A stretch of DNA of 64,000 bases, from NCBI RefSeq assembly GCF_900109745.1, contig NZ_FOAV01000001.1, positions 62,001-126,000 on the forward strand, written 5' to 3'. Position numbers and translations under genes: made by a program. Position 1 is the stretch's first letter. Every line of letters starts with the position of its first letter. The notes beneath the pieces were generated by a model. That model was not told where the DNA came from. It saw nothing but the letters and a program-made list of their open reading frames with translations, and did not search any database. Origin of the DNA: Roseateles sp. YR242. GTDB lineage: Bacteria; Pseudomonadota; Gammaproteobacteria; Burkholderiales; Burkholderiaceae_C. This document shows positions 42,382 to 49,987 of the stretch, one piece after another.

Positions 42382-43314
42382 GCGCGCCATCCCGGCCTGA
42401 TCGGGTCGGGCGGGCTGCTCAGAGGATTCGAAAGTCACCTCCACCCGCCGATTCATTTGGCGACCGGCTGCCGTGGCATTGCTTGCCGTCGGGCGTGTCG
42501 AGCCGTACCCATGGGCACTGAGCCTGTCACGGGAAATTCCCTGGGCGACCAGCACCGCAACCACCGCATTCGCGCGTTCTTGCGAGAGGCGCTGATTGGC
42601 AGAAGGGTCGCCGACATCATCCGTATGCCCCTCCACCACCGCCTGGCTGGAGAGGTTGCGCTTCAGCAGCGCGGCAAGCTTGTCGATCTGCTGCGTACCG
42701 CCGTCGCCCAGCCTCGCCTTCCCGGTGGCAAACAGCGTGTCACCCAGGGTGACCACCGTGGGCTTGACGGGGGGAGCTGCAGCGAGGGTCGCCTTCTCGT
42801 TCTCCAGCGCACGCACACGGGCGTCACGGGCTTGCAAGGCGGCGCTGTCGCGGGCGGACTGCGCGTCCGCTGCCGCCAGCGCCGTACCTTGCCGTTCATT
42901 GGCTTGGCGGGCCATGTCGAGCTTGCGTTGGGCCTCGTCGGCTTCCGAGGTGCGCATCGCCAGGCGCGTCTGGTCACGCTGGGCGGCTGCGGCGCTCACG
43001 CGTGCATCTGCAGCGCGACCCGATGCTGCGTCCACAGCCAGCGTGGTGCGTTGCGTTGCGAGGTAAGCCAGGTGATTGATCTCCGCTTCACCGCGGCGGT
43101 CCTGTGCGGCCTGGTCCGCTCGCGCGATTGCGGCCTGGGCTGCGTTCAGTTCATTCCCCGCCAGCGAGCTCACTTGGGGATCCGCCCGGGCCGCGTCATA
43201 ACGCGAGTGGGCTTGCACCAGCCAAGTGTTGCGCTCCGGGAGGGCCCCGCAGGCGGTCAGCATGGCCGTGGTGGTGGCCAGTATCAAGAATTTGGTGTGA
43301 TGGAGGTAGGGCAT
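42379..43314 (-). CDS. OmpA-family lipoprotein with DUF4398-type coiled coil
   Basis: A 311-residue outer-membrane lipoprotein. The lipobox LTAC places the lipid on Cys22. Residues about 28-175 form a long helical coiled coil rich in Ala/Gln/Arg (DUF4398-like: AGNELNAAQAAIARADQAAQ). Residues 185-300 are an OmpA C-terminal domain with GDTLFATGKARLGDGGTQQ and VVEGHTDDVGDPSANQRLSQERANAV, which binds peptidoglycan. The protein would link outer membrane and wall. It shares its N-terminal theme with the next gene upstream, so the two may form one complex. The gene ends at a dispersed-repeat hairpin. Confidence 0.87.
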   Translation of the reverse strand: MPYLHHTKFLILATTTAMLTACGALPERNTWLVQAHSRYDAARADPQVSSLAGNELNAAQAAIARADQAAQDRRGEAEINHLAYLATQRTTLAVDAASGRAADARVSAAAAQRDQTRLAMRTSEADEAQRKLDMARQANERQGTALAAADAQSARDSAALQARDARVRALENEKATLAAAPPVKPTVVTLGDTLFATGKARLGDGGTQQIDKLAALLKRNLSSQAVVEGHTDDVGDPSANQRLSQERANAVVAVLVAQGISRDRLSAHGYGSTRPTASNATAAGRQMNRRVEVTFESSEQPARPDQAGMAR

Positions 43315-43425
43315 GGTGCGATCTCTTTGTTGTAGGTGACAGCAGCGCGGCCCGGCCAGCTCGGATCCAACCGATTGCGCTGAGACCAGGCCGACGCGGC
43401 AGTGGAAGGGGTTGACAGGTCATGG

Positions 43426-43860
43426 TCATCGCTTCTGCCGGGCCAGTTCCTCGGCCAGCGCACGAGACGCGGCCTGGGCTTCTTCAGCGCTTTGGCGAGA
43501 CTTGGCTGCAGCCGCCGCTGTGGTCGCCGTCTGGGCATCCAGTTGCGCCTCATCCGCCAGGCGAGTGGCGGCGGCATAGTCCTTCGCCGTCCGGGCTGTA
43601 CGCGCAGCCTCCAGCTTGCCAATGGCCATCTGCAGTTGCCGGCCGGCATATTGCTGGGTCTCCGGGGTGTCAGCAGCCTTGACGGCCGCCTCGGCCACCG
43701 CGATGGGTGTGTCCGGACGCGGCGGGCTGGCGCACGCCGTCATCAAGACCATGCAGAGCAAAGCGAAGCCAAGCGGCGCCCACGCGGCCCGGCCACCGGA
43801 CCAAAGTGCCGGGTAATGGCGGGGACGTTTCACGAGCGGCGCAAAAAACATGAGGTTCAT
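43426..43860 (-). CDS. DUF4398-type lipoprotein
   Basis: A 144-residue protein whose hydrophobic N-terminal segment (FALLCMVLMTACAS) ends in a lipobox with a lipidated Cys. The rest is helical and Ala/Gln/Arg-rich (IAVAEAAVKAADTPETQQYA, LQMAIGKLEAARTARTAKDY), as in DUF4398 proteins. ATG 43860 follows GGAGG at good spacing. It precedes the OmpA-type gene with 111 bp between and probably sits in the same operon. The function of DUF4398 is not known, but it occurs with OmpA domains, suggesting envelope stabilisation. Confidence 0.8.
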   Translation of the reverse strand: MNLMFFAPLVKRPRHYPALWSGGRAAWAPLGFALLCMVLMTACASPPRPDTPIAVAEAAVKAADTPETQQYAGRQLQMAIGKLEAARTARTAKDYAAATRLADEAQLDAQTATTAAAAAKSRQSAEEAQAASRALAEELARQKR

Positions 43861-44016
43861 GACGACCTCCAAAGGTTGAATATCAAGCGGCAGGGAGCCC
43901 GCTGCCGATCGGTTTGACCAACAGCGGACGGATGTCTCTGGCTCGGGCAGCTGCCGAGGCAGACGGGACTTCAGGCCTTTAAGAGATCGACCTTCGCCTC
44001 GAAGGCCCGCTGACTC

Positions 44017-44577
44017 TCAAGATGTCTCAGCCTCTTCCAGTTCAAGCATCAGCTCGGACTTGCGAGCGCTCAATTCCTCACCAAGGGCATCAAGATCCAA
44101 CGCTGACTTCTTGACCTTGGGGAACAGCTCTTTTTCTTCTTCCTTGACGTGATGCGCGATGTATTCACCCAGCACCTTGACCTTCGCGTCGTAGAGTTCA
44201 TCGGAGGCCGAGCCTTCGGAGATCTGCGCGATCAGGTCCTTGGCGCTGGCATGTTCGACTTCGGCTTCATCAAGCAGGTCGTCACCATCTTCATCGCCCA
44301 GGGACTCACGGGCAGCCGGGTAGAAAAGTTCTTCTTCGATGGTGGCGTGGACCGTCAGCTTGCTGCAGATTTCCTGGGCCAGCTGCTCGCGGAGGTCCTC
44401 TTCGCCGTCATCATCAACCAGCTTTTGATAGGCCTTGAAGAGCGTTTGCACTTCCTGATGATCCCCCGTCAGCAGCGCGATCGCATCCAGCGGTTCGCTG
44501 CCTTTGGCCTCGCGCTTGGCTGGGGCCTTGGTGGTGGTATTGGGCTTGGCTTTGGTCTTGGTTTGGGTCGCGGACAT
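44017..44577 (-). CDS. Hemerythrin (HHE) domain protein
   Basis: A 186-residue cytoplasmic protein with a Lys/Thr-rich first 25 residues and a four-helix HHE domain. The metal-binding residues are visible in GDHQEVQTLF, HATIEEELFYPAA, EVEHASAKDL and YIAHHVKEEEKELFPKV, the standard H-x-HxxxE-x-H-x-HxxxE(D) set that binds two irons. Members sense or buffer oxygen or nitric oxide, or assist iron handling. The ATG at 44577 has AGGAAA upstream; the much longer frame before it is translated spacer. It lies in a run of stress-type envelope and soluble proteins. Confidence 0.88.
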   Translation of the reverse strand: MSATQTKTKAKPNTTTKAPAKREAKGSEPLDAIALLTGDHQEVQTLFKAYQKLVDDDGEEDLREQLAQEICSKLTVHATIEEELFYPAARESLGDEDGDDLLDEAEVEHASAKDLIAQISEGSASDELYDAKVKVLGEYIAHHVKEEEKELFPKVKKSALDLDALGEELSARKSELMLELEEAETS

Positions 44578-44656
44578 GGTGTTTCCTGTGGCTGGGTGGC
44601 CCATTGGGCTTACCTGGCTGTGATGCGGGCAGAAGGCTGCGGGGACGCGCGCAGGC

Positions 44657-45049
44657 TTAGCCGCGCGCCGTTTTGGGTAGGTTGTTTGCCGGGCCAGGCG
44701 CGTTGGCCTTGGGCGTTGTCGGCGTCGCGTTTCCGGGTTGGGGATCGTTGCCAGCTTCATCGCTGGCGACAGGCACATCGCTGCCCTCCGGGGCTTCTGG
44801 CTCTTCGCCATCGATGTCGATCTGGGGTGGAACTTCGGCGTCGCCCTTGGTCACTGCTGGTGGCGTCGAAGGGTCACCGTCATTGCCTGTACGTACGGCC
44901 CCAGAGTTGGACGGTGGGTTGTTGCCGGGCTCGTCCATGCTGTCGTCGCCCGAAACCGGGGTGTTGTCGCCAACCGGGTCGTCGTCTTCGTTCTCCGGGC
45001 GGGATGAAGATGCGACAGGCGAGGTGCCGCTCGGGGTACTGCTGGTCAT
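44657..45049 (-). CDS. Acidic low-complexity protein
   Basis: A 130-residue protein dominated by Asp, Glu, Pro, Ser and Gly, with no hydrophobic core, signal or TM segment, so it is likely disordered. Stretches such as ENEDDDPVGDNTPVSGDD and DIDGEEPEAPEGSD recur without a fixed period. It starts at ATG 45049, 79 bp upstream of the hemerythrin gene, and its codon use resembles its neighbours. Many Burkholderiales have similar short acidic proteins next to stress genes; I cannot assign a role. The open frame could in theory be antisense noise, but base bias and position favour a gene. Confidence 0.5.
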   Translation of the reverse strand: MTSSTPSGTSPVASSSRPENEDDDPVGDNTPVSGDDSMDEPGNNPPSNSGAVRTGNDGDPSTPPAVTKGDAEVPPQIDIDGEEPEAPEGSDVPVASDEAGNDPQPGNATPTTPKANAPGPANNLPKTARG

Positions 45050-45355
45050 GGGGAGCCTTGGTGACGACGGAACATCCGACGGTCTGATACACGCAAGATC
45101 AGGGCCGTGGCGCCCGAATGGCTCGTGTAAAGACGCCATTCGCTTGGCGTCATGCAGATTCAAGGTCTTTGGGGCCCGGGCAGACAGGCGTGACGTTGAT
45201 CGATTCCCTCGGTAATCGCCACCGATATCAAGGAACCGCAGAGAGAACTTCCCGACAGCGCGACGGTCTGGTCGCCGGGAACAGCTCGGGCGCAGATGCT
45301 CGGGCGCAGATGCTCGAGCGTAGATGCTCAGGCGTAGCGGCTACGGCGTAGCGGC
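45050..45355. other. Intergenic region with tandem repeats
   Basis: About 300 bp upstream of the acidic-protein gene. The left part holds no recognised signal; the right part is a 14-bp tandem array (45284-45367) that runs into the end of the YjfB-like gene. Confidence 0.5.
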
Positions 45356-45367
45356 TCAGGCGTAGGT
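45284..45367. repeat. Six tandem 14-bp repeats
   Basis: Units GCTCGGGCGCAGAT (two copies), GCTCGAGCGTAGAT, GCTCAGGCGTAGCG, GCTACGGCGTAGCG and GCTCAGGCGTAGGT follow without gaps. Divergence increases towards the right end, where the array includes the stop codon of the YjfB-like gene. Confidence 0.9.
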
Positions 45368-45571
45368 GTTGAGGTTTCGCCCGAGCGTGCCCTCGGTCGC
45401 CAGCGCGGGCGCCTGCGGCAAGGCATCGAGCAGCGCAACGGCGCCAGACTCCTGGACATCCAGGGCCTTGCGCAGCATCAGCAAGCTGGCTGCATTGCTG
45501 ACCGTGCCAGGCATGCTGTTGGATGCACCGCTGACCGCTGCGCTGACGCTGGGGGAGTTGGTGATGCTCAT
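45356..45571 (-). CDS. YjfB-like small protein
   Basis: A 71-residue protein (MSITNSPSVSAAVSGASNSM...) with a Ser/Ala-rich first half and an amphipathic helix NAASLLMLRKALDVQESGAVALLDALP. This pattern (short residues, then LLxKALDxQxxxAxxLLxALP) is that of the YjfB putative-motility family, small proteins often near flagellar or chemotaxis genes; none is adjacent here. ATG 45571 begins the family pattern. The ribosome site is weak. The final codon and stop fall in the 14-bp tandem array. Confidence 0.6.
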   Translation of the reverse strand: MSITNSPSVSAAVSGASNSMPGTVSNAASLLMLRKALDVQESGAVALLDALPQAPALATEGTLGRNLNTYA

Positions 45572-45861
45572 ATCAGCACTATCGGCGATGCCCACGCGAA
45601 CTTGAGCACAAAATGCGGCGAAACCACGGTGCCAAGGTGGTCGCTGCCCCCTCCCCCGCGATGCCCTCGTTTCCTGGCGCCTTCCCGCCGCATGCCCCGC
45701 CCAGCAGGGGCGGCCTTGATGAAAGGCCCGGTAATCAAATCACCCCGCGTGACCTGCGGGGCCAAGGCGGCTACGCTGATGGCGCTGCGCCGGTGCGCAC
45801 ACAGGTCCCATGGCCTCCCGAGGCAAGCGCGCCGACCGGTCAACTCAGCAGGAGTAGCGAC

Positions 45862-46230
45862 ATGTCATACATCGACGGTTTCGTGATCGCGGTTCCCACC
45901 GCCAACAAGCAGAAGTTCATCGAGCACGCGCGCCACCTCGACCCGATCTTCATCGAGCTGGGCGCCATCCGTGTGATCGAAAGTTGGGGCCAGGACGTCC
46001 CCGACGGCAAAGTCACCGATTTCCGCCGCGCCGTCCAGGCCACGGCCGAGGAGACGGTAGCGTTTTCCTGGGTCGAATGGCCGGACAAGGCCACGCGCGA
46101 CGCCGGCATGAAGAAAATGATGGAAGACCCGCGCATGGATCCATCCAAACCGGGCAACCCGCCCATGCCGTTCGATGGCAAACGCATGATCTTCGGCGGC
46201 TTTGAAGCGGTGGTTGAAGTGAAGGCCTGA
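45862..46230 (+). CDS. DUF1428-family protein
   Basis: A 122-residue protein of the DUF1428 (YbaA-like) dimeric alpha-beta barrel group. MSYIDGFVIAVPTANKQKF and the closing PFDGKRMIFGGFEAVVEV are diagnostic, with RVIESWGQDVPDGKVTDFRRAV, FSWVEWPDKATRDAGMKKMMEDPRM in between. AGGAG lies 7 bp before ATG 45862. Members are cytosolic, small and of unknown function; they resemble stress-response monooxygenase-like folds. It stands alone between a YjfB-like gene and a LemA-like gene on the other strand. Confidence 0.85.
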   Translation: MSYIDGFVIAVPTANKQKFIEHARHLDPIFIELGAIRVIESWGQDVPDGKVTDFRRAVQATAEETVAFSWVEWPDKATRDAGMKKMMEDPRMDPSKPGNPPMPFDGKRMIFGGFEAVVEVKA

Positions 46231-46292
46231 CGTGGAGGGCTGACGTCGAAAAATGCGCAGCGGGGGCACAGCCGCCCCCCCGCGCAGAGGGA

Positions 46293-46862
46293 TTACAAGG
46301 CCGCGTCGGCGTAACGGACAAAGTCTGGCCGCTCCCGATAGCCCAGCACCGCTGCGGCAAGTCGGTGAGGCATCTGGTGCACCCGCTGGTTGTAGACCAC
46401 CAGCGCCTGCCGGTAACGCGCTCGTGCCACATCCACCGTGGCCTGGCCGTGCGTCAGCGACAGGCCCAATGCCTGGACATGTCCGTCCGAGCTCAACTGC
46501 GCGTCGCCCCGCAGCGCGGCCAGCAGCCTGAACAGCGTGCCGGTGCATTCAGCCCGAACCTGCTTGTAGCGGTCGAAACCTTGTGCATCGTCAATGAGTG
46601 CCTCGGCGCCTTCGAATTGCGCCAGCGGGCTGCAGCGCGAATGGGCACCCGCCCGCAGGTTGGCGTCCAGGGCCGGTTCGCGGTCGGCCAGTGCGAGCAC
46701 CGCCGGCACCTCCGCAAACTGCGTCTGCTCGGCGGCATGCAACTCGGCCCAACCGGCGAGCACCGCCTGGTCCTGCTGTCGCAGGTCCGCCGCCGCCCAG
46801 CTGCCCCAGCCAGCCACGCCCACCGAGAACACCAGCGCCAGGATGATGAGAGTCTTGGTCAT
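46293..46862 (-). CDS. LemA-family-like membrane protein
   Basis: A 189-residue protein with one N-terminal TM segment (4-24) and a helical domain. The late part AQGFDRYKQVRAECTGTLFRLLAALRGDAQLSS and ARARYRQALVVYNQRVHQMPHRLAAAVLGYRERPDF follow LemA, whose members end ARxxYNxAVxxYNxxIxxFPxxLxAxxxGF. The DLRQQDQAVLAGWAEL helix replaces the usual RRxDLIPNLV motif, so this is a diverged member. It lies 55 bp downstream of the GH48 gene, on the same strand, and may be cotranscribed with the cellulases. Role unknown. Confidence 0.7.
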   Translation of the reverse strand: MTKTLIILALVFSVGVAGWGSWAAADLRQQDQAVLAGWAELHAAEQTQFAEVPAVLALADREPALDANLRAGAHSRCSPLAQFEGAEALIDDAQGFDRYKQVRAECTGTLFRLLAALRGDAQLSSDGHVQALGLSLTHGQATVDVARARYRQALVVYNQRVHQMPHRLAAAVLGYRERPDFVRYADAAL

Positions 46863-46917
46863 GGAATGCGCCTCGAAAGAGAAACTGGGCGACGCCACTG
46901 CGCCGCCCAGGACCTGC

Positions 46918-49899
46918 TTACTTCACCGTGATGTCGCAGCTCTGGCCGGCCCAGGTCAGGCCCGTCGGCACCGGCTTGACACCCGAGTAGCTCAGCTGCA
47001 TCCCCAGCTCCACCGAGCTATTGGGGGCGATCGTGCCGTTCCACGCCACCGGCGTGATGGTGATCGTGCGGCCGTTGACCGAGAAGGTGCCGCTCCAGGC
47101 GTTGGTCAGCGTGAAGGCATTGCTCTCCGTGAAGCTGAGGCTCCAGTTGGACAAAGGCGTCGTCCCCAGGTTGCTCAGCTTGATGCTGGGTACCTGGCCA
47201 CTGCCCCAGTCGTTGGTGGTGTCAAACACCACGGCGCAGTTCTTCACGTCATTGTCGATCTCGGTGGCCGTTACGGTCCGCGTGCCCGCATTGGCTGCGC
47301 TGATGCTGATGGTCGCCGCGCCATTGATGGCATCCGCGTCCTTGGCGGCCGCGAGGGTTACCGTCTGTGGCGTGTTCCAGGTGGCCGTGGTGAACAACAG
47401 GCTGGCGCCTGCGGACACCGAAATGTCGGTGTCACCGCCGGTGCGCGCCACCGTCACGGCCACATTGCCCGTAGGGGCCGCCGCCAGCTTCACGGTAAAG
47501 CTCTGCGTGCCCGTCTCCGGCACCGACACGGCCGATGAAGAAACGACCAGCTCCACCGGCACGATGATGTCGGCATCTTGCTCGGTCGCCAGCACGCTGG
47601 CGCCGTTCAGCCCGGTGGCGCTGAGGGTGAAGGTGGCGCTGCCGTTGATGGCGTCGGCATCCCGTGCCGCCGTAACGGCCACGACTTGCGGCGTGGCGTA
47701 GTTCTCCGGCGTGAACACCAGCGTGGGGGTGGCGGTGGTCAGATCCGGATCACCACCAGACGCCTTCCCCACGGCCACCGTCACGCTGCTGGTCGGCTTC
47801 TCCGAGAGCGAGACATTGAAGCTCGCACTGCTCCCCTCCGGCACGGTCAGCACACTGGTGGACACGACAATCGCCGGCCCGGTGGCCGGGAAGAGCCGGC
47901 CATAGTCCGCCTGGGCCAGGGCAATATCCGCCTGCGCCCAGAAGCGGTGATAGACCCAGGTTGGTTCCGCCCCGCCCGCGAGGTAGGCACTGAGCTTGGC
48001 GAAATCCGGATCCTGCTGATATTTGGGCCGGATGCTCAGGAAGGTCGCGTTGGAATCGATCACGGCACCCTGCGCATTGGTGCCGGTCCAGCCGGCCGGA
48101 ACGTAGACACCGTCGCCTGTGCTGGCGTTGTAGGGGTCATCAAAGCGCAGATAGTCCTTGCGCTTTTCACCCACGGCCACGCCCTTGGTGTCCTGATACT
48201 TGGCCCACATCCGATCCAGCAGCTCGCGGGCTGTGGTCCTGGCCGCCACATTGCCGGACTTCGCGGCGTAGTAACTCAGCGTGCGGGCATAAGCCGCAGC
48301 CGTGCCCACGTCGTTGGTGAATTCGGTCACCGTCACGCGCAGGTTGGCATTGGCGCCAGGGCTGGCGGGGTTCCAGGTGTCAGGCTTGCCCGACCATTGC
48401 AGCGAGGAAGGGATTTCGTAAGTGCCGTCGGCCAGAAGCCGGGTGTTGGCAATGGCCCAGGCGGCCCATTTGTCCAGCACGGCCTTGGCCTGCGCATCGT
48501 TGCTCAGGTAGTAAAGCTCGGCCACGCGCTGCATCGACCACACCTGGAAGCCGAACCAGGTGTTGGAGGCCGGGTCGTGATAGACGGGGGCCTCGTCATA
48601 GAACATGCCGTAGAAAGTGGGCGTCCCGGCCGGGGGTTGCTCATGGTTGCCGTTCCAGCTGTTGGTGGCGCCACCGGCAATGGCACCGTCGGCCGATTGC
48701 AGCCAACGGTAGAACTCCATCTGCCGGTTGAAGCTCTTCCCCCAATCGCCTGCGGCCGAAGGTGACAACGGCTTGAACGCGGGCTGCGTGGACAGTGTCC
48801 AGGCCACCATCGGGTTTTGGTACCCGAAGTGGTTGTGCGAGGAGCTGATGCGCCAGGCCCAGCCGGCCGACGCGTCCGTGGCGCCGCCCCAGGCGTAATA
48901 CCAGGACATCAGGTAGTGCTGGTTGTCGCGCAGGCCATTGCTGTCGGCCGCGCCGCTGCCCCCCGGGCAGGTCGTCGGCCCCACGCAATTGCCGATGCGC
49001 TTGAAGTACTTGTCGAACATCGCGTAGCGCAGGAAGTCCCCCATCTTGGCGGCCTTCTTCACCAGATCGGCCACCGCCGCGCCCTTGCCCTGCTCCGTCG
49101 CCCAGACGTTGGCCCAATAGATGGCCTGGATGGCGCGGCCGTCAGCATCCGGCGCATTGGTATAGCGCCATTGCTTGGCGTAGCTGGAGTCGCCGGTGAA
49201 GAGACTCAGGAAACCCTGGGTGCCGCCGGTACGCCCCCACTTGAAGGTTTCGCACGAGGGGTGCGGCACCGTTTCCCACACCGATTCCTGGGCGCCGCGC
49301 TGGAAGGTGTTGATGTAGGACGGCTTGGTGGTGCCGTCTCCGCAGAAGCCATAGCCATACCAGTTGTCCACGTCTATCAACCAGTGCATGCCGTAGATGT
49401 CGCGGTTGCCGTAGGTCGAGGCCAGCTCATTGCCGATGGGGTCCTGGCCCACCGGCGTGTTGAATTCCAGCGGTGAGGGGTAGTTCTTTGGAAGCGGATA
49501 TTCGCCGGCATAAGAGGCCGGCTTGCTGGCGTTGTAGAAGCTGTTGGTGGGCTGGTCGCGGGTGCCGGGGATGATGTACTTCTCCATGTTGGCCCACGCG
49601 GCATTCAGCGGCCCCCAGTCACCAGTGACGCGGCCGTACTGCGCCTCCATCCAGATCCAGAAGCTGTAGGCCTCGGAGGTGGTCTCGTGGCCATGGTCCG
49701 GCGCCTCCACGATCAGTGTCTCCACGGAGTGGTAAGGCACCCCCTCCGGGCTGAAGTAGCCATTGGCCGGATTCTTGATCTTGTTGTATTGGGTCAGGAA
49801 GCGTTGGTTGTAGTCGGTCTGAGCCTGTGCACTGAAGGCACCGGCCAGGGCAGCGACAAGGATGGTGGCCTTGGCGGCCTTGCGAGGAAAACGGAACAT
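46918..49899 (-). CDS. GH48 cellobiohydrolase with two Calx-beta-like modules and CBM2
   Basis: A 993-residue secreted processive exocellulase that cleaves cellobiose from cellulose chain ends by inversion. Signal peptide 1-25 (cut after AQA). The GH48 domain fills about 27-655: [20 protein letters not shown] supplies the catalytic Glu, and [20 protein letters not shown] the base Asp. Two Ig-like Calx-beta-type modules (each with VPExGxxSFxVxL) follow at about 665-870, then a CBM2 (890-993, TTNDWGSGQ and [10 protein letters not shown]) that binds crystalline cellulose. The gene is 88 bp behind GH9 in one likely operon. GH48 is rare in betaproteobacteria, suggesting transfer. AGGAGA precedes ATG 49899. 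Confidence 0.93.
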   Translation of the reverse strand: MFRFPRKAAKATILVAALAGAFSAQAQTDYNQRFLTQYNKIKNPANGYFSPEGVPYHSVETLIVEAPDHGHETTSEAYSFWIWMEAQYGRVTGDWGPLNAAWANMEKYIIPGTRDQPTNSFYNASKPASYAGEYPLPKNYPSPLEFNTPVGQDPIGNELASTYGNRDIYGMHWLIDVDNWYGYGFCGDGTTKPSYINTFQRGAQESVWETVPHPSCETFKWGRTGGTQGFLSLFTGDSSYAKQWRYTNAPDADGRAIQAIYWANVWATEQGKGAAVADLVKKAAKMGDFLRYAMFDKYFKRIGNCVGPTTCPGGSGAADSNGLRDNQHYLMSWYYAWGGATDASAGWAWRISSSHNHFGYQNPMVAWTLSTQPAFKPLSPSAAGDWGKSFNRQMEFYRWLQSADGAIAGGATNSWNGNHEQPPAGTPTFYGMFYDEAPVYHDPASNTWFGFQVWSMQRVAELYYLSNDAQAKAVLDKWAAWAIANTRLLADGTYEIPSSLQWSGKPDTWNPASPGANANLRVTVTEFTNDVGTAAAYARTLSYYAAKSGNVAARTTARELLDRMWAKYQDTKGVAVGEKRKDYLRFDDPYNASTGDGVYVPAGWTGTNAQGAVIDSNATFLSIRPKYQQDPDFAKLSAYLAGGAEPTWVYHRFWAQADIALAQADYGRLFPATGPAIVVSTSVLTVPEGSSASFNVSLSEKPTSSVTVAVGKASGGDPDLTTATPTLVFTPENYATPQVVAVTAARDADAINGSATFTLSATGLNGASVLATEQDADIIVPVELVVSSSAVSVPETGTQSFTVKLAAAPTGNVAVTVARTGGDTDISVSAGASLLFTTATWNTPQTVTLAAAKDADAINGAATISISAANAGTRTVTATEIDNDVKNCAVVFDTTNDWGSGQVPSIKLSNLGTTPLSNWSLSFTESNAFTLTNAWSGTFSVNGRTITITPVAWNGTIAPNSSVELGMQLSYSGVKPVPTGLTWAGQSCDITVK

Positions 49900-49944
49900 G
49901 CTCTTCTCCTGTTGCCCCGAAAATTCGGGCGTGAGTTCCCCCCG

Positions 49945-49963
49945 GCCCGCACCAGCGGCGGGC
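49945..49963. other. Intercistronic stem-loop between GH9 and GH48 genes
   Basis: GCCCGC pairs with GCGGGC around a 7-nt loop in the 88-bp spacer. No T-run follows, so it is more likely an mRNA-stability or processing hairpin than a terminator. Confidence 0.4.
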
Positions 49964-49987
49964 TTCAAGGGGGTGAAACAAAACGGA

